Positions 7,894 to 10,655 of a stretch of DNA of 10,655 nucleotides are shown here, piece by piece. This DNA is from an uncultured Lysobacterales bacterium (GTDB lineage Bacteria > Pseudomonadota > Gammaproteobacteria > Xanthomonadales > SZUA-36). The stretch is taken from NCBI GenBank assembly GCA_937974465.1, contig CALJWY010000217.1, positions 1 through 10,655 of the forward strand. Reading direction: 5' to 3'. The number at the start of each line of letters is the position of its first letter. Position 1 is the stretch's first letter. A model generated the notes under the pieces. That model ran no database searches and was not told the DNA's origin. It saw only the letters and a program-made list of their open reading frames with translations. A program made the translations under genes and the position numbers.

Positions 7894-8832
7894 GTGCGAA
7901 TTATATTGGTAGGTGCCAGCGGATTTCTTGGCAAACATTTGTTGCAGGCCCTTGGTCGGGACAACCATCAGTGCGTGGTTTTATCACGTGACATCAATCA
8001 CTGCAGCACAATCGGCATGATACCTGGCGTCAAGCTGGTACAGGCCGATGTTTATGACACGGACGTGCTCGTCGAACAATTTGCCGGTGCCGATGCAATC
8101 ATCAGCATGGCGGGAATTCTGAATGAAAAAGGGCGCGACGGGCAAGGTTTCCACAGAGTCCATGTTCAACTGGTGAAAGGTATCATCAAGGCCTGCCAGA
8201 AGACCGGTGTTTCGCGCCTGCTGCACGTGAGTGCGCTCAATGCGGGCATGGGCAATAGTCATTATCTCAAGACCAAGGGTGAGGCAGAGCGACTCCTGTT
8301 AACCGCCGATGGGCTCAATGTCACCATCTTTCAACCGTCCGTGATCTTTGGCCGGGATGATGAGTTCTTCAACCGTTTTGCGGGCATGCTAAGCCTGATG
8401 CCAGTCATGCCGCTGGCGTGTCCGAAGGCGAAATTGCAACCCGTGTATGCAGGTGACGTGGTTACCGTGATGCTCGCATCGCTTGAAGATCCGATGACCT
8501 GGGGTAAATGCTATGAACTGGGCGGTCCGGAAGTCTTCACCCTCAAGCAGTTGGTGGAATGGACCGCAAAGACAATCGGTAAGCGAAGATACATCATCGG
8601 CTTGCCGAGGTCCTTGTCAGCAACCATGGCCGCCATCATGGACTGGGTGCCAGGCAAACCATTTTCCCGGGACAACTACCTGTCCTTGCAAACCGACAAT
8701 ATCAGCACCCAGAATGGATTTGCCTACTTTGGCGTGTATCCCCTGTCGATTGACCTCGTGGTGCCCGATTACCTGACAGGCTCTTCCCACCAGCGACGAT
8801 TGGACAACTGCAGGCGGCAGGTCCGCCGGTGA
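7894..8832 (+). CDS. NDUFA9-like NAD(P)-binding atypical SDR protein
   Basis: Predicted cytoplasmic Rossmann-fold protein of the extended/atypical short-chain dehydrogenase group, 312 residues from GTG 7894. The N-terminus MRIILVGASGFLGKHL holds the dinucleotide-binding GxxGxxG motif (G7, G10, G13). IISMAG (69-74) takes the place of the NNAG strand motif, and Y124 and K128 in YLKTK match the YxxxK catalytic pair. FQPSVIFGRDDEFFNRFAGM follows in the middle and ELGGPEVFTLKQL in the C-terminal half. This combination resembles the bacterial proteins annotated as complex I NDUFA9 subunit family or NAD-dependent epimerase/dehydratase; the substrate is unknown. Starting at GTG 7894 puts the first beta strand at the N-terminus as in the family. 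The gene starts 1 base after the slt stop and overlaps cca by 4 bases, so the three genes are probably co-transcribed. Bacterial complex I does not contain NDUFA9, so its role is more likely enzymatic or an unknown quinone- or lipid-related function; that is inference. Confidence 0.88.
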   Translation: MRIILVGASGFLGKHLLQALGRDNHQCVVLSRDINHCSTIGMIPGVKLVQADVYDTDVLVEQFAGADAIISMAGILNEKGRDGQGFHRVHVQLVKGIIKACQKTGVSRLLHVSALNAGMGNSHYLKTKGEAERLLLTADGLNVTIFQPSVIFGRDDEFFNRFAGMLSLMPVMPLACPKAKLQPVYAGDVVTVMLASLEDPMTWGKCYELGGPEVFTLKQLVEWTAKTIGKRRYIIGLPRSLSATMAAIMDWVPGKPFSRDNYLSLQTDNISTQNGFAYFGVYPLSIDLVVPDYLTGSSHQRRLDNCRRQVRR

Positions 8833-10064
8833 ATGCGTCCGCAACCTACCTGGTTGGTGGTGCAGTGCGTGATGAATTACTGGGTATACAGGCGGTTGAA
8901 AAGGACTGGGTCGTTGTAGGTTGCACACCTGAGGAAATGCTTGAAAAGGGATTCAGGCAGGTCGGTGCTTCATTTCCGGTGTTTTTGCACCCGCAGTCCG
9001 GCGAAGAGTACGCCCTGGCGCGAACCGAGAAGAAACAGGGGCATGGCTATCACGGTTTTAAAGTTGATTTCCATCCTGGTGTAAGTCTCGAAGAAGACCT
9101 GCAGCGCCGAGATTTGACGATCAATGCGATGGCCAAAGATAAAGCCGGAAAGCTCATCGACCCTCATGGCGGTCAGCAGGATCTTGAAAAAAGATCCCTG
9201 CGTCATGTATCGCCGGCGTTTGTGGAAGATCCATTACGGGTTATGCGGGTTGCACGTTTTGCTGCCCGTTTTGCCCACCTTGGTTTCACGGTTCACGAAT
9301 CAACCTTGGAACTGATGCGGAAAATTACCCGCTCAGGAGAACTTCAGCACCTCGCTGCCGAGCGAACCTGGCGTGAAATTGAGCGGGCGATGGAATCCGC
9401 AAAACCGTCTGTCTTTGTCAGCGTGTTGCGCCAATGCGAGGCCCTTGAAGTCCTGCTGCCGGAGGTGAACGCCCTTTTTGGTGTGCCGCAACCGGAAAAA
9501 TACCACCCGGAGATCGATACCGGTACGCACCTTTTGATGGCCCTGGATATCGCTGCGGATCTTTGCCCGGGTGAGGCAGGTATTGCCTTCGCGGTTCTGC
9601 TGCATGATCTTGGCAAGGGTATTACGCCTGAGAAGAACTGGCCGTCACATATCGGGCATGAAGCAACGGGTGTCGCGCTGGTGGATGCGGTTTGTGAGCG
9701 TCTGAAGGCGCCCAATGCAATGAATGACCTGGCGCGCAAAGTTTGTGCCGGACACCTGGACTGCCATCGCATACTCGAGGCCCGGCCAGCGACGGTTCAG
9801 CGAATGCTGGAGCGGCTGGACGTGTACCGCGGGCCGAAAACACTACCGGCTTTCGTGGCAGCCTGCGAGGCCGATTACCGCGGCAGGGAGGGGCTGCAAG
9901 ACCGCCCATACCGGCAAGGCGCCTTCCTGTTGGAGGCGCATCGCGCGGCGGCCGCTGTTCGGGCAAGAGACCTGGGCCTGGAAGGACTCAGTGGGCCGGA
10001 AGTGGGTGAGCGCCTTCGCCAGGCCCGCATTGACGCGATCGCCCGGGTTGCTGGCCAGTTTTAG
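8829..10064 (+). CDS. cca: Multifunctional CCA tRNA nucleotidyltransferase
   Basis: Enzyme that builds or repairs the 3'-terminal CCA of tRNAs using CTP and ATP without a nucleic acid template. It has 411 residues, near E. coli CCA (412). The class II head domain has YLVGGAVRDELLG (7-19), the metal-binding strand EKDWVVVG (24-31), the stretch FPVFLHPQSGEEYALARTE and RRDLTINA (93-100). The neck and body include DPLRVMRVARFAARFAH. The C-terminal HD domain has HDLGKG with H259 and D260, which in E. coli gives phosphohydrolase activity. The first metal-binding position (E. coli D21) is Glu here (E24), while the second is Asp (D26). The GTG start overlaps the TGA of the preceding gene (GTGA), typical of translational coupling, and puts the GGAVRD motif at the expected distance from the N-terminus. 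The gene ends 4 bases from the opposing midA-like gene. Confidence 0.97.
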   Translation: MNASATYLVGGAVRDELLGIQAVEKDWVVVGCTPEEMLEKGFRQVGASFPVFLHPQSGEEYALARTEKKQGHGYHGFKVDFHPGVSLEEDLQRRDLTINAMAKDKAGKLIDPHGGQQDLEKRSLRHVSPAFVEDPLRVMRVARFAARFAHLGFTVHESTLELMRKITRSGELQHLAAERTWREIERAMESAKPSVFVSVLRQCEALEVLLPEVNALFGVPQPEKYHPEIDTGTHLLMALDIAADLCPGEAGIAFAVLLHDLGKGITPEKNWPSHIGHEATGVALVDAVCERLKAPNAMNDLARKVCAGHLDCHRILEARPATVQRMLERLDVYRGPKTLPAFVAACEADYRGREGLQDRPYRQGAFLLEAHRAAAAVRARDLGLEGLSGPEVGERLRQARIDAIARVAGQF

Positions 10065-10068
10065 ACCG

Positions 10069-10655
10069 TCACAGCCTGTGGCGCAGATCGGCGAGTTGGA
10101 ACCCCAGTAAATTTTCAGCCGAACTTTCAGCAAGGCCACGGCTCAAGGCCATGACTTGGAATCGTTCACCCATTTCTGCCGGCAGGGTCAGGCGGCGAAC
10201 CTGGTTATTCATCATCAGGCGTTCTTTTTCCGGCAGGGATTCGAACTCATGTAACAGGCTGCTGAGACCACAGGACAGCAAAAACATGGCCTGGGTTGTG
10301 TAGCCACTCACCTCAAGCCCGCAATCATCAGCTGCCTCTGCCAGCGCCGTAAAATTTACCGACGTGCTGATGTCGGTCAGTCCCGGCCAGGAGAAGGGGT
10401 CGCAGTGTGCGCGGTGTTGATAATGACAGATGAGAGTGCCATCACTGCGTTTGGGACGATAGTATTCACGTTGCGTATAACCGTAATCGACAAACAACGC
10501 AGCACCCTTGGTTAAACGGTCAGTAACAGCGCTTAGCCACGCTGGCAAACCGGTGTTCAATTCCGAGCGGTAACCTGCTGCCGGCCTGGTCTCCAGGCGG
10601 GAAAAAATATCAAGGATTTTTTCTTCCATGCTCGGTGGACAGGGTCCTCTAAACC
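10069..10655 (-). CDS. MidA/NDUFAF7-type (DUF185) methyltransferase, C-terminal part
   Basis: C-terminal half of a predicted SAM-dependent methyltransferase of the DUF185 family (Methyltransf_28; bacterial relatives of mitochondrial MidA/NDUFAF7). Recognisable stretches are AAGYRSELNTGLPAWL, ALFVDYGYTQREYYRPKRSD, GTLICHYQHRAHCDPFSWPG and DISTSVNFTALAEAA. An ATG at 10629-10627 would give 186 residues, but the frame stays open to the window edge (reading FRGPCPPS before that Met). Full-length family members have close to 400 residues, so this is a gene cut by the window, not a short protein. The N-terminal half, with the glycine-rich SAM-binding motif, lies outside. The human homologue methylates an arginine of complex I subunit NDUFS2; the bacterial target is not known to me. 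It converges on cca with a 4-base gap and no visible terminator hairpin. Confidence 0.88.
   Translation of the reverse strand, partial: FRGPCPPSMEEKILDIFSRLETRPAAGYRSELNTGLPAWLSAVTDRLTKGAALFVDYGYTQREYYRPKRSDGTLICHYQHRAHCDPFSWPGLTDISTSVNFTALAEAADDCGLEVSGYTTQAMFLLSCGLSSLLHEFESLPEKERLMMNNQVRRLTLPAEMGERFQVMALSRGLAESSAENLLGFQLADLRHRL

Noticed and set aside
9622..9966. Open reading frame of 114 codons on the - strand within cca
   Set aside because: It is rich in Pro, Arg and Ala with no recognisable domain, and lies wholly inside a well-supported gene; it is a by-product of GC-biased codons.
10065..10085. Possible bidirectional terminator between cca and the MidA-like gene
   Set aside because: Only a 4-base stem (CACA/TGTG) with a 3-base loop is present and no T-run follows on either strand.

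Overview
The window reads as chromosomal DNA from a gammaproteobacterium. The evidence is close resemblance of Fmt, RsmB and the multifunctional CCA enzyme to the gammaproteobacterial proteins, the fmt-rsmB-DUF4390-ntrY gene order, an Slt70-type lytic transglycosylase, and a MidA-type protein. This placement comes from recalled family features, not from a search. The DNA is tightly packed, with little non-coding sequence, frequent GTG starts and several gene overlaps. I see no insertion sequences, CRISPR arrays, tRNA or rRNA genes, phage genes or convincing intrinsic terminators.

Region 1 (17-4971, + strand) is a compact operon. It holds fmt (formylation of initiator Met-tRNA), rsmB (16S rRNA m5C967 methyltransferase), a short DUF4390-type predicted lipoprotein and an NtrY-like membrane histidine kinase. 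rsmB follows fmt within a few bases, and the next two genes each overlap the gene before by about 25 bases, so translational coupling is likely. In relatives that carry this layout I would expect an NtrX-type response regulator, often followed by trkA, after the kinase. Neither is here.

Region 2 (4963-5742, - strand) is a TauE/SafE-family membrane permease. It converges on the kinase gene and overlaps its 3' end by 9 bases.

Region 3 (5743-10064, + strand) starts with a short divergent intergenic stretch (about 80 bases) and then a second operon. Its genes are an Slt70-like periplasmic lytic transglycosylase, an NDUFA9-like NAD(P)-binding reductase/epimerase-family protein, and cca (tRNA CCA-adding enzyme). 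The spacings are 1 base and a 4-base overlap.

Region 4 (10069-10655, - strand) is the C-terminal half of a MidA/NDUFAF7-type (DUF185) methyltransferase. It converges on cca with a 4-base gap and runs off the right edge.

Most of the window is ordinary housekeeping sequence and I did not find a clearly new system. The points most worth following are the kinase that has lost its usual neighbour regulator while keeping its lipoprotein partner, and the closeness of bacterial homologues of two mitochondrial complex I factors (NDUFA9 and NDUFAF7).
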